Below the pieces are notes generated by a model, which was not told where the DNA came from, searched no databases, and saw only the letters and a program-made list of their open reading frames with translations. From Anticarsia gemmatalis (taxonomy: Eukaryota; Arthropoda; Insecta; Lepidoptera; Erebidae), in NCBI RefSeq assembly GCF_050436995.1, contig NC_134773.1, positions 4,332,194 to 4,396,193 of the forward strand: a DNA stretch of 64,000 nt. Reading direction: 5' to 3'. Below are positions 32,901-43,515 of this stretch, one piece after another (within the stretch, counting starts at the first letter, position 1; every line of letters starts with the position of its first letter). The position numbers and the translations under genes were made by a program.

Positions 32901-35900
32901 CCCATTAATGTCCCACTGCTGGGCAAGTGTCTCCTCCTGAAATGAGGGAGGGGTTAGGCCTTGAGTCCACCACGCTGACCAAGTGCGGGTTGGAGACTTT
33001 GCATGCCCTTAACAAATGTATTAAACTAGGCATGCAAGGTTTCCTCACGATGATTTCCTTCACCGTTGGAGCATGTGATAATTATTTCTAATACACACAT
33101 AACTTCGAAAAGTCATTGGTGTGTTGCCTCGGATTCTAACCTGCGACCACTAGCGTGAGAGGTGTCAACTTATACCACTCGGCTATCACTGCTCTAAAAA
33201 GTAACTACTTTTTAAAAGGTTTAAAATAATTATTATTTCATGTTTCAGCTATGCTCATATAGAGAGAATACTCCTATTATATGCTGCACGGATTGTGACC
33301 TCGTCGACGATGCGAGGTGAGTTCATATATCGTATGATTCACGAAATAACTAACACAAGAGGAAAAGGCATGTCAAACCTATTGTGTTAGTTATTTCGAT
33401 TTCGTGGATCGTGGATTTCAGGTAGTCGATTAGGTTTACGAAAAAAAAGTATTAAACTTGTAACTCGTAAAATGTTTATCCAATATATTCATGGTATCCT
33501 CTCGTCTGTGGAGGTCAAAATTATACACGGGGGTGTGTGTTGTCTGTGGAGCCGATTTTGTGGGTACGATCCGAAAATCCGATCCGTCCGATCCGATCGA
33601 TAATTTTAAATTACGTGTACCGGCCAAATATTGGTCCAGTAACAAAATTTTGGTTGTTTATGAAGCTTTCGCAAGATTTAAAAAGGGAAGTAACTATATA
33701 TAAACTCCTAAATATGAGAAAAAGAAACTACCCCTTACAGTAGGGGTGAAATTTTCGCGACCGGCTCCCGGTCGCTCCACAGATGCGGCATTTGCAACAC
33801 CGACCGAGAGCCGATCGCTCCACAGACGAGGGGGTGTCAATAATGTTTCGTTCATATTGTTAAAAATATTATTATTAAATACTGAATCATTATAATTATT
33901 AGGCACTCATTTGATACCAACAACAATACGATACTAGTGACGACACTATATCGTATTTCTGAACGAAAATGTGTTTTTGACATTTCATAAAGAGTAGCTG
34001 ATTTGACTGATATTCAACTACCCTATTTTTAAAAATGCAATCTTTAATTCGTTAGCGTAGTGTTTTATAACATTATTTAAATGAAGTACTTAAACAGTTA
34101 GGTACTACCTAGATACATATTATTCGTTTAGTAAGTATAGTTTAAGTTTTTTTCTTAAATAGGTACACAAAATATATCTTCTTTTCTTATGACCTCTATA
34201 AAGCCGTTCAACATTTAGGGTAGACGTTTGTTCAGTGTTCTGTCACCATAGTAGTCTTCTTCTTATCGTATGGTTAGAGGTCAACCAAGTGTCAAAGTTG
34301 TTCAAGCCCGAAGACCTTCGACGTGGCGTGGCTTTTTACATGTCCTCTGAAGCACGGAGACGCCCAGTTCAAATACCACCACGATCACTCATCTATGAAA
34401 TGACCGCGCTAAGGTCAGCTTAACCCACAGATCGTTTACCGACCGGTGAGCGCAACTGGCTATGGGCGCCTCATAGTAGTTGTGTAACCTAGACACTAAT
34501 TGCCCAGCTGTGGGATGTTAGTGGGATAAATAAACTAATACTAACTTATATTATTTTCAGGTTAACGATAATTAACCCAAATATCGGAATTCTTTCTCGA
34601 TCTGGAACCAGCAAAGCCAAAGACAGTAAGTTTATAACTTTTTACATATTATCACGGCTGTTATACCTAAAAGTGTAGGCATAAAATACACTCACGTTTC
34701 ACCATTAACAATGTTAGTCTCATGTAATAGGGGGCGAGCTTATTGCTATATACCGGACACGTTACCAAACTCCGGATAACTGTTAAGTAATATCTAAATA
34801 TATATAACTCAAAGGCGACTGACTGACATAGTGATCTATCAACGCTCAGCCCAAACCACTGGACGGATCGAGCTGAAATTTGGTATGCAGGTAGTTGTTA
34901 TGACGTAGGCAACCACTAAGATAGGTTTTAAAGCCTTTCAACTCATATAAAAACGCTATTGAAAAGATAAACTACCGCTAAATGTACTCAGAAACCGGGG
35001 GTTAGTACTGACTAACCCATATGTAGGTATAACTCATGACTGCAGTTACCTTTGAGTTATAAATATTAGGTCAGGGAAAGAGTCTTTTCGCATTATAGTA
35101 TGTATGAACTTGTAATGAAATCTCTTTGGCTTCAAGAATCACAAATGAGTACACGGTTCATTAGGTTTCTTTCAATGAGCTCGTGAGGTACCCAAATATC
35201 GAGCTTTTTTGTGTAGAGAAAAGATTTTTCCCCGACCTAATATGTTATTACAATTGTTCTGTTGTTTACATTTCAGAATGTATACAATACATCCATACTT
35301 TGAACTATCCGTGCAAGCTTCAGATTGAGACAGAAGTCACTAAAACATTGGACCCGAAGAGAAACTGTCACGTTTTGAACAGTGTTAAGGACAATTATGA
35401 TTGGGCGGTGGCCGGCGGGGAGGATGCGCAAGAAGGCCAGTATCCTCATATGGTGAGCTTTTAAATTTTTATTTGTTTTGTGTTTAGTGGTCTTCTTCTT
35501 ATCGTATGGTTAGTGGTCAACCTAGTGTCAAAGTTATTCAAGCCTAGCCTTTGACGTGGCGGCTGTTATATTGATTGACAACAACCGGGACCGACTTATA
35601 ACGTGCCCTCCGAAGCAGAGACGCCCAGCTCAAATACCACTATGCGGTCACCCATCGATAGAATGACCGCGCCAAGCAGCTCCTTACATCATCAAAGATT
35701 TATACCTAACAGAAATATTGTTAAAACTAATTGGCGATTAAAAAGAGTGGCCTGGAGTTTGTTGCCAGCTCTTCTCATTGGCCCTACCTTCCGAACTGGC
35801 GGTAAATTCACTTTCTGTATCATTGACTATCATAAGTGTCAGCACTTGACCTATATGAATAAATGATTTGATTTTGATTTTGAATGGTAGTGGCAATAAC

Positions 35901-38900
35901 CTTAACTGATGCGCCACGGAGTATATATATTCGCTTAGCCTTTGTTCCAAACTATGTTGGAGTCGGCTTCCAGTCTCACCGGATGCAGCTGGATACCAGT
36001 GTTTTACATGGAGCGACTGCCTATCTGACCTCCACAAACCAGTTACTTAGGTATTAACACGATACCCTTCGGTAAGACTGGTTGTCAGACTTTCAAGCTT
36101 CTGACTACTGTTAACGACTGTCAAAGTTTTGGAAAATGACAGCCGGGACCCACAATTTAACGTGCCTTCCGAAACACGGAGGAACTCGATATCTATAAGA
36201 TGGTTACCCATCCACGGAACAACCTCGGCAAGCGTAGCTTAACCTCAGAGATCGATCCGTGCGGCTGTTGTAAACTAAGCCACGAGCTCCTCCGCGCCAC
36301 GAAGTATATGAAGAAAAAGCTTAATTTTATGTACTTGCTATGTATTTGTTCCAGGCATTGATCGGTTTCGGTAACACCTTGTCGACAGCCGATTGGTTAT
36401 GCGGTGGCACTGTCATATCCGAACGATTTATACTCACGGCGGCTCACTGCAAGTCGGCTCCCAAACTGTGAGTACCTTCTTTATTAGATACTAGCCCTCT
36501 TCATAAACACACTATAAACCTATTTTAGTTAAACAATTACTAAAATATGTTTTCTCTCTTACATTTCGCTAAGGAGTGAAAGAAACAAAACTCTGAAGCC
36601 TATCATAACTTCATATATTTTTATGAATAAGAGGGCAAAAATCTCTGAAATTTTATGCGATAAAAAGTATCCTGTATATTGCTCCACTACTTATTCTATG
36701 TTTATACCAAATTTCAGTGCATTCTATCCGGTTGCTTTTACGTGATGCTGGAACATACAGACTGACGACAGACAGATTTGTTTTAATAAATTAGGTACAG
36801 ATTCCGTATCAGTATCCATTTCTTCTCCCCTTGTTTTTTTTTTATATATTCAATGTACAGAATTGACCTCTATTATTTATTATAAGTATACTACTACTAC
36901 TAGCTTTTACCCGCGACTTCGTCCGCCACCTGAATTTTCTCATAGGAATGCGTTAGTTTCCCGGGGTAAAAAGTAGCCCTTTTCGGATGTCATAATATCT
37001 TCATACCAAATTTCATGCAAATTGGTTCTAGTTATTATATATGTTTGTTTGTCTGTCCACAGTGGTCCAGCGAAGTTCGTAGCAGTGGGTCTACTCCGGC
37101 GTTCAGACATCAACACACCGGGCAAACATCAGATGCATTATATATCGAGATTTATAACTTATCCGCTGTACATGTCGCCGTTCCAGCACAACGATATAGC
37201 TCTCATCGAGACGGTGGACACGTGAGTAGAACATAACATTAAAATATCGCACTAATAATATTAGGTCGGGGAAAAAGTTTTTTCGCATTATAGTATGTAT
37301 GAACTTGTAATAAAATCTTTTCTCTACACAAAAATGCTCGATATTTGGGTATCTCACGAGCTCACTGAAAGAAACCTAATGAACCGGGTACTCATTTGTG
37401 ATTCTTGAAGCCAAAGAGATTTTGGTGTTCCGCAGGGGAGTATTTTAGGCCCACTGTTGTTTCTCTTATATATTAATGACCTACCTGAGGCAGTAAAGCG
37501 ACACAACTGTGTACTGTTTGCTGATGACACCTCTATAGTCATAAAATGTCTAGAACAGAGTACCTATGAAATTGATATAAACAATGCATTAAACAATATA
37601 ATAAGTTGGCTAAACAATAATTCACTTAAAATAAATATTGAAAAAACTAATATAATTAACTTTAAGACACAAAGAAATAAATATATACAACTTAACATCT
37701 CACATGACAACCAACAAATAAAACAAATAAAAAATACGGCGTTTTTAGGTGTTACAATAGACGAACATTTAAAGTGGACTGAACATATTAACAATATTTG
37801 TAAAAAAATTAACAAGTTTGTTTTTGCTCTAAAGAAAGTAAAAGAAACAACTTCCATACATGCTTCCCTGATGGTGTATCATGCTTATGTGGTATCAGTA
37901 ATTAGGTACTGTATAGTTGTGTGGGGATACTCCTCAGATCTTATACGAGTATTCATCGCACAAAAGAGGTGTATACGTGCATTATTTGATCTTAAATGGC
38001 ATGAATCCTGTAGATCCACTTTTATATCGGAGAACCTACTAACTGTGCCTAGTATATATATCTATGAGGTATCAAAATTTGTAAGACTTAATTCTAATCT
38101 TTTTGAACTAAAAAATAATACCGACAAACGAACTGTCACACACTCTTATTTCAAATTACCTGTACCTAAATTAGAAATGTTCAGACGTAGTTGTGTGTAT
38201 ATGGCCCCTCTTGTGTATAATTCTTTACCTAAGTCTATAACCGAACTACCATACAAACAATTCTGTACTTCATTACACAAATGGTTAGCAAAACAAAGTT
38301 TTTACTCTGTTGATGATTTCTTAAAGAAACACTCGACGAATTCATACCATTTAGTAAATTCACTTTAATATTGTATCATATTCTTTCTTTAACTATTTAT
38401 TTTAACTTAGATTTAACACATTACTATTACCTACTAGATAAAATGTGATAAATATATTGAAAATATTTGTATGCCTAACGGCAAAATATGTGAGACTAAT
38501 GTAATTGGACCTAACATCTGTGTATTACCATATTTTAAGCAAATAAACAAATTTCATTTCATTTCATTTCATTTCATACATACTATAATGCGAAAAGACT
38601 AACTTACTCAAAATACATCGACACAACTACAACTAGACTTAACACTATAACTATATCGTATTAACTAAGTAAGAAAATAATATCTTCTATTTCATTTTTA
38701 AAACACAGATATTAAATTTTTTGTGCCCACAGTAGTTAATAAACGAGTAATTTTTCGATTATGAAAAAAAAAATATTTTTAAAAAGCACTATTGTATTAT
38801 TAGTGCGATATATAAATCTCTTTCGTTGCTGACTGACTGATGGACAACGCACAGTCGAAACTACTGAGCGTACAAAATTTAAATTATTTGCTATGAAGAT

Positions 38901-40513
38901 ACCTTAGTAAGTGAAGCGGAGTAGAGAAATTCCCTTTCGAAACTTTATGTATGTATTATCAGTTATCTGGTTACAGTACAAGCTCTACATAGTTGGGAAT
39001 CTTAAATAATGACCGTGTGTGAGTTATCCAATGATATTTATTTATATACTTTCAGTATACAATTCAGCAGCAAAGTGTTGCCAGCGTGTCTTCATACAGA
39101 TGATATTGTCGATGACACGGCAAACGCTACTGGTTGGGGGGACTTGAAGAAGGGAACTCCACAGAAAGCAGAAACTCTTCAGACGGTAAGAGCTTATTAA
39201 CTTTTACTTCTTGTACGCAGAATTGGGTAGTTGACTAACCCCTGGTTTGTGAGGTACATTTAGCGGTAGTTTATCTATTCCATAGAGTTTATTTTATATG
39301 GGTTTAAACGCTATTGAACAGATAAACTACCGCTAAATGTACTCAGAAACCGGGGGTTAGTCATGTCATTACATCGGAGTCTCTCGCTCACTTTTTTATG
39401 AGTTTTAACGCTATTGAATAGATAAACTACCGCTAAATGTACCTCAGAAACCGGGAAGAAAGGAAGAAACCAGGGGGTTACTAAGTTATTTTTATTACAG
39501 GTAACATTACAGCGATTCTCGGAAGAAGAATGTTCAATACAATACGATGATAATAGATTATTACCTGGTGGCTACGACGGCACCACACAACTGTGCTACG
39601 GACATCGCACGCTGCCGAAAGATACTTGTAACGTGAGTATTTTTATATTAATATGAATAAATAAACACATGCATACATAATATCACGCCTTGTTTCCATA
39701 AGGGTAGGCAGAGATCAAAGAACGTCACTTGGTACTATCCTTACAAACTTCCCTTGTCTCTTTTGCATCCATTCATCATGAATAAATAATGAATGAATGT
39801 GATGCCAATATAAATTACTGCATAATACAGACAACTGATAACTTATATAATTCGAAATGCATTCTTACCAGGCTCAGAACAGATACTCGTGCTCATCACA
39901 CAAGTATTAGTCCCGGGTATGATTGTGAGGCCGACCATGCAATCGTGGAATCATTAACGTGGTCACCTCGCCGCAATAACCGTAGCGCCGCGTGTGGTTC
40001 CAATCACACCCGGGACTAATATTTGTGTGATGAGCACGAGTATCTGTTCTGAGCTTGTTAATGTAGCTATATAAGTACGTATTTGGAAGTATATAAGTAT
40101 GTTTATAAGTTATCTGGTTACAGTACAAGCTCTGCTTAGTTTGGAATCAAATGACAGTGTGTGAGTTGTCCAATCATATTTATTGTTATTGGCGAAACTT
40201 AGTATCCATTTCGTATACTTCTGACTGAACCTTTAGATTAAAATGCGTGATATTTATAACCATGCCTAACCCTTTTCCTCATTACGGGAGGAGACCCTTG
40301 CCCAGCAGTGGGACATTAATGGGTTATTTTTTTACCTTTCAGGGCGACAGTGGAGGTCCCATACAGTCAACGAAACACGAGGTTTGTGTGTACACAATAC
40401 TGGGTGTGACGTCATTCGGGTCAGCGTGCGGGTTCCCGGGTAACACGGGTGTGTATGCCCGGGTGAAACACTATGTACCCTGGATAGAAGACATCGTGTG
40501 GCCGGACTACTGA
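26908..40513 (+). CDS. CLIP-domain serine protease (snake/persephone-like), complete, ten exons
   Basis: Exons 26908-26974, 32177-32274, 33249-33316, 34561-34625, 35277-35452, 36355-36467, 37063-37221, 39056-39185, 39501-39632 and 40343-40513 join in frame into 392 codons plus TGA. Layout: signal peptide (about 1-16), six-cysteine CLIP domain (about 26-67), linker, activation region (DNYDWA|VAGG), then a chymotrypsin-fold domain. His57 is in LTAAHC, Asp102 in HNDIALIE and Ser195 in GDSGGP. Asp189 (KDTCNGDSGG) predicts cleavage after Arg/Lys. YPHM after the mature N-terminus and the C-x-pattern of the linker resemble CLIPC proteases of insect immune and developmental cascades, secreted to haemolymph. 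P1 of its own activation site is not Arg/Lys. Repeats fill the introns, including a retrotransposon fragment between exons 7 and 8. Family is certain; the exact orthologue is not assigned. Confidence 0.93.
27262..27430 (-). mobile_element. Interspersed element, type A, truncated
   Basis: Reverse copy in intron 1 of the plus-strand protease. Confidence 0.68.
27956..28207 (-). mobile_element. Interspersed element, type B/C hybrid
   Basis: Begins like type B (CTAGCTGACCCGTGCAACTT) and ends like type C (GTAACAGACAGACAGACAGA). Confidence 0.65.
28487..28690 (-). mobile_element. 5S-derived SINE, family Q, head half
   Basis: Antisense copy, tail missing. Confidence 0.7.
29568..30729. mobile_element. 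~1.16 kb DNA transposon with 38-bp inverted termini, non-autonomous
   Basis: Left end ATATATCGCTACTTCGGGG continuing AAGAAAGGGCGTAAAAGCC is repeated inverted at 30692-30729 with no mismatch that I can see. The interior is AT-rich, has an inner inverted pair (TGGATTTACGACC at 29782, GGTCGTAAATCCA at 29846) and no transposase. A short minus-strand ORF at 30017-29826 encodes a hydrophobic segment. It lies in intron 1 of the plus-strand protease. Confidence 0.78.
30872..31123 (+). mobile_element. Interspersed element, type B
   Basis: Forward copy with GTTTGTTTG repeats near its start. Confidence 0.7.
31303..31552 (-). mobile_element. Interspersed element, type B
   Basis: Reverse copy, making an inverted pair with 30872-31123 about 180 bp away. 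Confidence 0.72.
31709..31914 (-). mobile_element. Interspersed element, type A
   Basis: Reverse copy with good ends (AGAGGCCGCCCGCGACTTAG ... AATATTAGTAGGAT). Confidence 0.7.
32177..32274 (+). CDS. CLIP protease (plus gene) exon 2: first half of CLIP domain
   Basis: 98 nt between TTACAG and GTAAGT, phase 1 to 0. Encodes GSKCMNEGVPGRCVSIFRCL and SSIVDLRDKRPPP, with CLIP cysteines 1-3. Confidence 0.92.
32405..32735 (+). mobile_element. 5S-derived SINE, family Q
   Basis: Near full-length sense copy in intron 2 of the plus-strand protease; an antisense tail fragment lies at 32284-32380. Confidence 0.8.
32897..33190 (-). mobile_element. tRNA-derived SINE, family S
   Basis: Full-length antisense copy ending ~60 nt before exon 3 of the plus-strand protease. 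Confidence 0.8.
33249..33316 (+). CDS. CLIP protease (plus gene) exon 3: second half of CLIP domain
   Basis: 68 nt between TTTCAG and GTGAGT. Encodes LCSYRENTPIICCTDCDLV then DDA, with CLIP cysteines 4-6 including the CC pair. Confidence 0.92.
33489..33850. mobile_element. Probable short element with CTCGTCTGTGGAG inverted ends
   Basis: CTCTCGTCTGTGGAGG near 33500 and its inverse CTCCACAGACGAGGGGGTGTC at 33817-33838, plus GGGGGTGTGTG near 33528, frame a GATCCGATC-rich interior. Seen once in the window. Confidence 0.4.
34254..34470 (-). mobile_element. 5S-derived SINE, family P
   Basis: Antisense copy in intron 3 of the plus-strand protease, ~90 nt from exon 4. Confidence 0.75.
34561..34625 (+). 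CDS. CLIP protease (plus gene) exon 4: linker
   Basis: 65 nt between TTTTCAG and GTAAGT. Encodes LTIINPNIGILSRSGTSKAK D, leaving in phase 1. Confidence 0.9.
34940..35003. mobile_element. Hairpin element, single arm
   Basis: Right arm and part of the loop only, in intron 4 of the plus-strand protease. Confidence 0.65.
35067..35243. mobile_element. Mariner-type MITE, internally deleted copy 6
   Basis: Both ends present (TTAGGTCAGGG ... CCCCGACCTAATA) but shorter. It lies ~35 nt upstream of exon 5 of the plus-strand protease and may contribute to its acceptor region. Confidence 0.7.
35277..35452 (+). CDS. CLIP protease (plus gene) exon 5: linker cysteines and activation site
   Basis: 176 nt between TTTCAG and GTGAGC. 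Encodes KCIQYIHTLNYPCK, a cysteine in KRNCHV, DNYDWA|VAGG and EDAQEGQYPHM. It is the single-copy counterpart of the five-copy array on the minus strand. Confidence 0.92.
35489..35676 (-). mobile_element. 5S-derived SINE, family P, truncated
   Basis: Antisense copy ~35 nt after exon 5 of the plus-strand protease. Confidence 0.72.
35690..35882 (+). repeat. 3' end of a non-LTR retrotransposon
   Basis: Reads GGCGATTAAAAAGAGTGGCC, CTTCCGAACTGGCGGTAAAT and an AATAAATG(ATTTTG)n tail. The same sequence occurs at 5465-5560 with its tail near 5690-5710, in the intron after exon 5b. Confidence 0.65.
35931..36298 (-). mobile_element. 5S-derived SINE, family Q
   Basis: Near full-length antisense copy in intron 5 of the plus-strand protease. 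Confidence 0.8.
36355..36467 (+). CDS. CLIP protease (plus gene) exon 6: catalytic His
   Basis: 113 nt between TTCCAG and GTGAGT. Encodes ALIGFGNTLSTADWLCGG then TVISERFILTAAHCKSAPK, with the catalytic His57. Confidence 0.95.
37063..37221 (+). CDS. CLIP protease (plus gene) exon 7: catalytic Asp
   Basis: 159 nt between TCCACAG and GTGAGT. Contains SPFQHNDIALIETVDT with the catalytic Asp102. Confidence 0.95.
37260..38600. mobile_element. Mariner-type MITE, copy 7, split by the retrotransposon
   Basis: The left part is 37260-37423 (TTAGGTCGGGGAAAAAG ... CCAAAGAGATTT). The right part resumes at about 38571 (TCATACATACTATAATGCG) and stops after GAAAAGACT, lacking the final terminus. The retrotransposon inserted between them. 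Confidence 0.75.
37424..38573 (+). mobile_element. 5'-truncated non-LTR retrotransposon (reverse transcriptase C-terminal half)
   Basis: An open frame from the first base reads GVPQGSILGPLLFLLYINDL and FADDTSIVIK, the RT domain with its YxDD-type (FADD) catalytic block, and continues about 300 codons to a stop at 38368. A 3' tail of ATTTC repeats (38551-38573) follows. It lacks the N-terminal half, endonuclease and 5' end, as expected of incomplete target-primed reverse transcription. The frame is intact, so insertion is fairly recent. Clade uncertain (Jockey/CR1-like). It sits in intron 7 of the plus-strand CLIP protease, inside a mariner-type MITE. Confidence 0.85.
39056..39185 (+). CDS. 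CLIP protease (plus gene) exon 8
   Basis: 130 nt between TTTCAG and GTAAGA. Encodes QFSSKVLPACLH and the ATGWGDLKKGT segment typical of S1 proteases. Confidence 0.93.
39237..39360. mobile_element. Hairpin element, copy 3
   Basis: Complete foldback in the 315-nt intron between exons 8 and 9 of the plus-strand protease. Confidence 0.85.
39397..39454. mobile_element. Hairpin element, single arm
   Basis: A second right arm directly after copy 3 in the same intron, ending 46 nt before exon 9. Confidence 0.7.
39501..39632 (+). CDS. CLIP protease (plus gene) exon 9: S1 pocket
   Basis: 132 nt between TTACAG and GTGAGT. Ends LPKDTCN, giving Asp189 of the primary specificity pocket just before the catalytic serine exon. 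Confidence 0.94.
39860..40170. repeat. Inverted pair of the CAGATACTCGTGCTCATCAC repeat
   Basis: A forward piece (39870-39915) and a longer reverse piece (39955-40170) lie back to back in intron 9 of the plus-strand protease. Confidence 0.7.
40261..40326 (+). mobile_element. tRNA-derived SINE, family S, 3' fragment
   Basis: Ends AGCAGTGGGACATTAATGGG. It lies just before the last exon of the plus-strand protease and runs into its polypyrimidine tract. Confidence 0.72.
40343..40513 (+). CDS. CLIP protease (plus gene) exon 10: catalytic Ser and C-terminus
   Basis: 171 nt from TTTCAG to TGA. Begins GDSGGPIQSTKHEVCVYTIL and ends HYVPWIEDIVWPDY. Possible polyadenylation signals AATAAA lie near 40921 and 40970. 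Confidence 0.95.
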   Translation, partial: GDSGGPIQSTKHEVCVYTILGVTSFGSACGFPGNTGVYARVKHYVPWIEDIVWPDY

Positions 40514-41033
40514 TATTGTAAATGAGAATGTTTGTGAAAATGTATGGATGTTTCTTTTTTAGAGCTATTGGATTTTAATGTAATTTTGTACAATTATAGC
40601 TTATAATCTGGATAAATACTTAGGATATTTTTTACTGAATTTGTAAATGCGAAAGTTTGTGAGAATTGATGTTTGTTACTCTTTCAAGAAAAACCGGATG
40701 AATTTTAATGAAATTTTGTAGAATTATAGCTACCTGGATTAACACATTGATAATATTTTTACCCAGGGAAATTTTCTATTAAGTCGTGAGTGCAAGCTAG
40801 TTATAAATAAGTACGAAAGTTTGTTATGTATGTTTGTCTTCCACATACAATTTCTAAATGGATTTTGATGAAATGATAGCTAATGCCTTTTAGTTTAAGA
40901 ATAATTTTAATGTAGTGTTTAATAAATAAGACTGACAGTGTATTTTCACTAAATATGGTGAAGTAGAATAAATTAAATTAAATTTAAAAATAGTCTGTAA
41001 TTTGATGTTCTTTGGAGATTGTAGGGCACTAAT

Positions 41034-41130
41034 GCCCGGTTTCTAAGGTACATTTAGCGGTAGTTTATCTATTCAATAGCGTTATATATTTTTTATAAAC
41101 TACTGCTAAATGTACCTCAGAAACCGGGGG
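41034..41130. mobile_element. Hairpin element, copy 4
   Basis: Slightly shortened foldback (97 bp) in the 3' flank of the plus-strand protease. Confidence 0.8.
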
Positions 41131-43400
41131 TAAGAGAGGATATTTGGAAATTTTTCGCCGAAGGAGGTGGACACAGCCGCGGGTGAAACCTAGTGAAGAA
41201 ATAAAACAAAAATTACAAAGTGTATTTCCTTTATATCTCAAAAAAAATGTAACAATAACTTAGTCACTTTTAATTGACAAAAAAATTAACATTAAACAAG
41301 ACGTTTATGGCTATTTTGTTAAAATAATAATAATAATAAAATTTTACGCAATACTGTGGTAATCTCGCGATATTATGTTTTACAAAGTAAAAAAAAATGC
41401 TTTAAGTAATATTTTATGTTCAATATTTACAAATTAATAATCCTTATGAAAGTAACTAGTTAAAAAATACGTATTTTTTCTTTCCACACAATTTTTTTTC
41501 GAAAATAACAATAGTCAATTGAAATGTTACATTTTAAAGTCTAAGCTTATATTTTTCAGAGGACGTAATTTTATTTTTAAGGGGGTCAATAGAAGCTTAA
41601 GTTTGTGGGGTCGCCACCCTTGTCACCTAACCTCCACCCCTTTTTTCAAGATGGCGACTGGGGGACGAGGGTGGCAAAATTTCATCCTCTAAAAAACGCA
41701 ACCCTATGTAACCTTTCAATTACACTATAAGGAGATTTCAAAAGCGAATTTAAGCCATTGAGCACAATATTTTTCTAAAACTAAAATCAATTTCTTAAAA
41801 TAAAATCTTAAAAACAAATCATGACTTTTTTAATTTAATCTAATTTTTAAATTTAAAATTAGTTGTTTTAAAATCAGTAATAAAAAAATGTAATTAAAAA
41901 TATTTACAACTCACGGCTTCGCTTGATTAATCTCCTTCATTTTATTTACATTATAAACGAACCAAGTTTAAGCTAAATCGGCCATTTATTATTTTACACT
42001 AAGCAGAGCGTATGTATTAGAAACGCCATATTGTTTTAACTGTCAAAAAATTGGCGGGAAAATAACCAAAATGACAGCTTAAAAAATGCAACATAAATTG
42101 CATTTTTATGCTTCGAGAATTGTATTTTTCGTAAAATTAAGTATTTTTTATACTTATTTTGGCAGTTTCTTCTACACACGCTCATAAACTATCAAAAATT
42201 CAGATCTAACGTAATAAAAATATAATAATTTATTGAAAACCTTCCTACTCGTTGTGTTTTTCTTAATATTATTATAAAACTACGTCTTTTTGATCAGCCG
42301 GAAGGACTAGCGTTTAAAAGAGTGGTCAAAATTTGTATAGGCTGTGAGACGACAGCCATTTTTTCGTAAGAAATTAACGGTTGGCAATAAAAATAGTATA
42401 TTTAACGCAATTTTAGGAAAAAAATGTAGTCGTTTTTGTGTTTTTATTACAGAAAATAAGTAGACCTTAAATGTATTTAAGTCAAAATATATGAAAAAAT
42501 CATTTTTTTAAGTATTTTTACGAAAATTTTCAAAGTTTGAAAGTTTGCTAACCGTTTTTTGAGCACACTTTTAAAACAGATTGGAAGTTATCTTTGGTTT
42601 TTACAGAAATAACAGATTAGTCGTTATGGCAGATAGAATACGAAGACGAGAGAATGGGTTCCTGACCTCAAAGAAATAGAGAATAGACCTACAATTACTA
42701 AGGGCTTGTATGGGCAATGAACAGTAATTCTAATAATATCAGTTACATCAAACAACATAACTTATCTTTATGAAAATTTTACAAAAAAAAAAGCAATTTG
42801 ACGTAATTTTTGGGATTTAAATACGCTAAGAATTTCGAAGAGCCCGTTTGACAATATTTCTTTCATAAGCGTATTCTAAAAAAAACATTTTTCAGCTTAC
42901 CAAATCAAATACAGCCCTTAGCACCCCATAATGGCCCCACAAACCATAAAACAAAAAAAAAACATTTTCACAAATTTGACACTAATGACATTTCTAAAAA
43001 TTCCCTCCGAAAAATCTCTACTGTGCTTTCAACAAGACTAGCTATTTATAACATTTAGAAGTATTTTTCGTGAATTTAAAAATAATTTTAGTTAAAGTCA
43101 GTGAAAAGACGGAGCGAAAGATTTGACTTGGATTTAAAATGGAACCCAGATGTGTATAGAATATTATAAATAGGCACATTCTTATTATTTACTGTACATT
43201 TAAAAAATATTATTTCTTCGCCCTACTATCTACAAATGTCAGTCGTGATTTTGCTGACTTTTAACATCGCATATTATACAGACACTGCTTAGACAAGACG
43301 AGACCGAGAAAACTGCGACCGTTTGACTTTAAATAATGCATATAAGACAGTTTTCAAGCGAGACAGAAATAGGAGACATACCGTGACAATGACCCCAACT
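41131..43400. other. AT-rich stretch between the protease and slik, no gene seen
   Basis: 2.3 kb with homopolymer-rich sequence and no ORF above ~50 codons. One fragment (41600-41690, GGTCGCCACCCTTGTCACC ... GGCGACTGGGGGACGAGGGT) resembles 17105-17160 and may be an old inverted-repeat element. Confidence 0.6.
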
Positions 43401-43515
43401 AACCCCAGGTTACTGAGGTACATTTAGCGGTAGTTTATCTATTCGATAGCGTTAAAACTCATAAAAAACGCTATTGAATAGATAAACTACCGCTAAATGT
43501 ACCTCAGAAACCGGG
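43401..43515. mobile_element. Hairpin element, copy 5
   Basis: Complete foldback between the protease and slik. Confidence 0.85.

Noticed and set aside
33491..33743. Two overlapping 68-70 codon ORFs
   Set aside because: They lie within a probable inverted-repeat element rich in GATCCGATC and lack splice partners.
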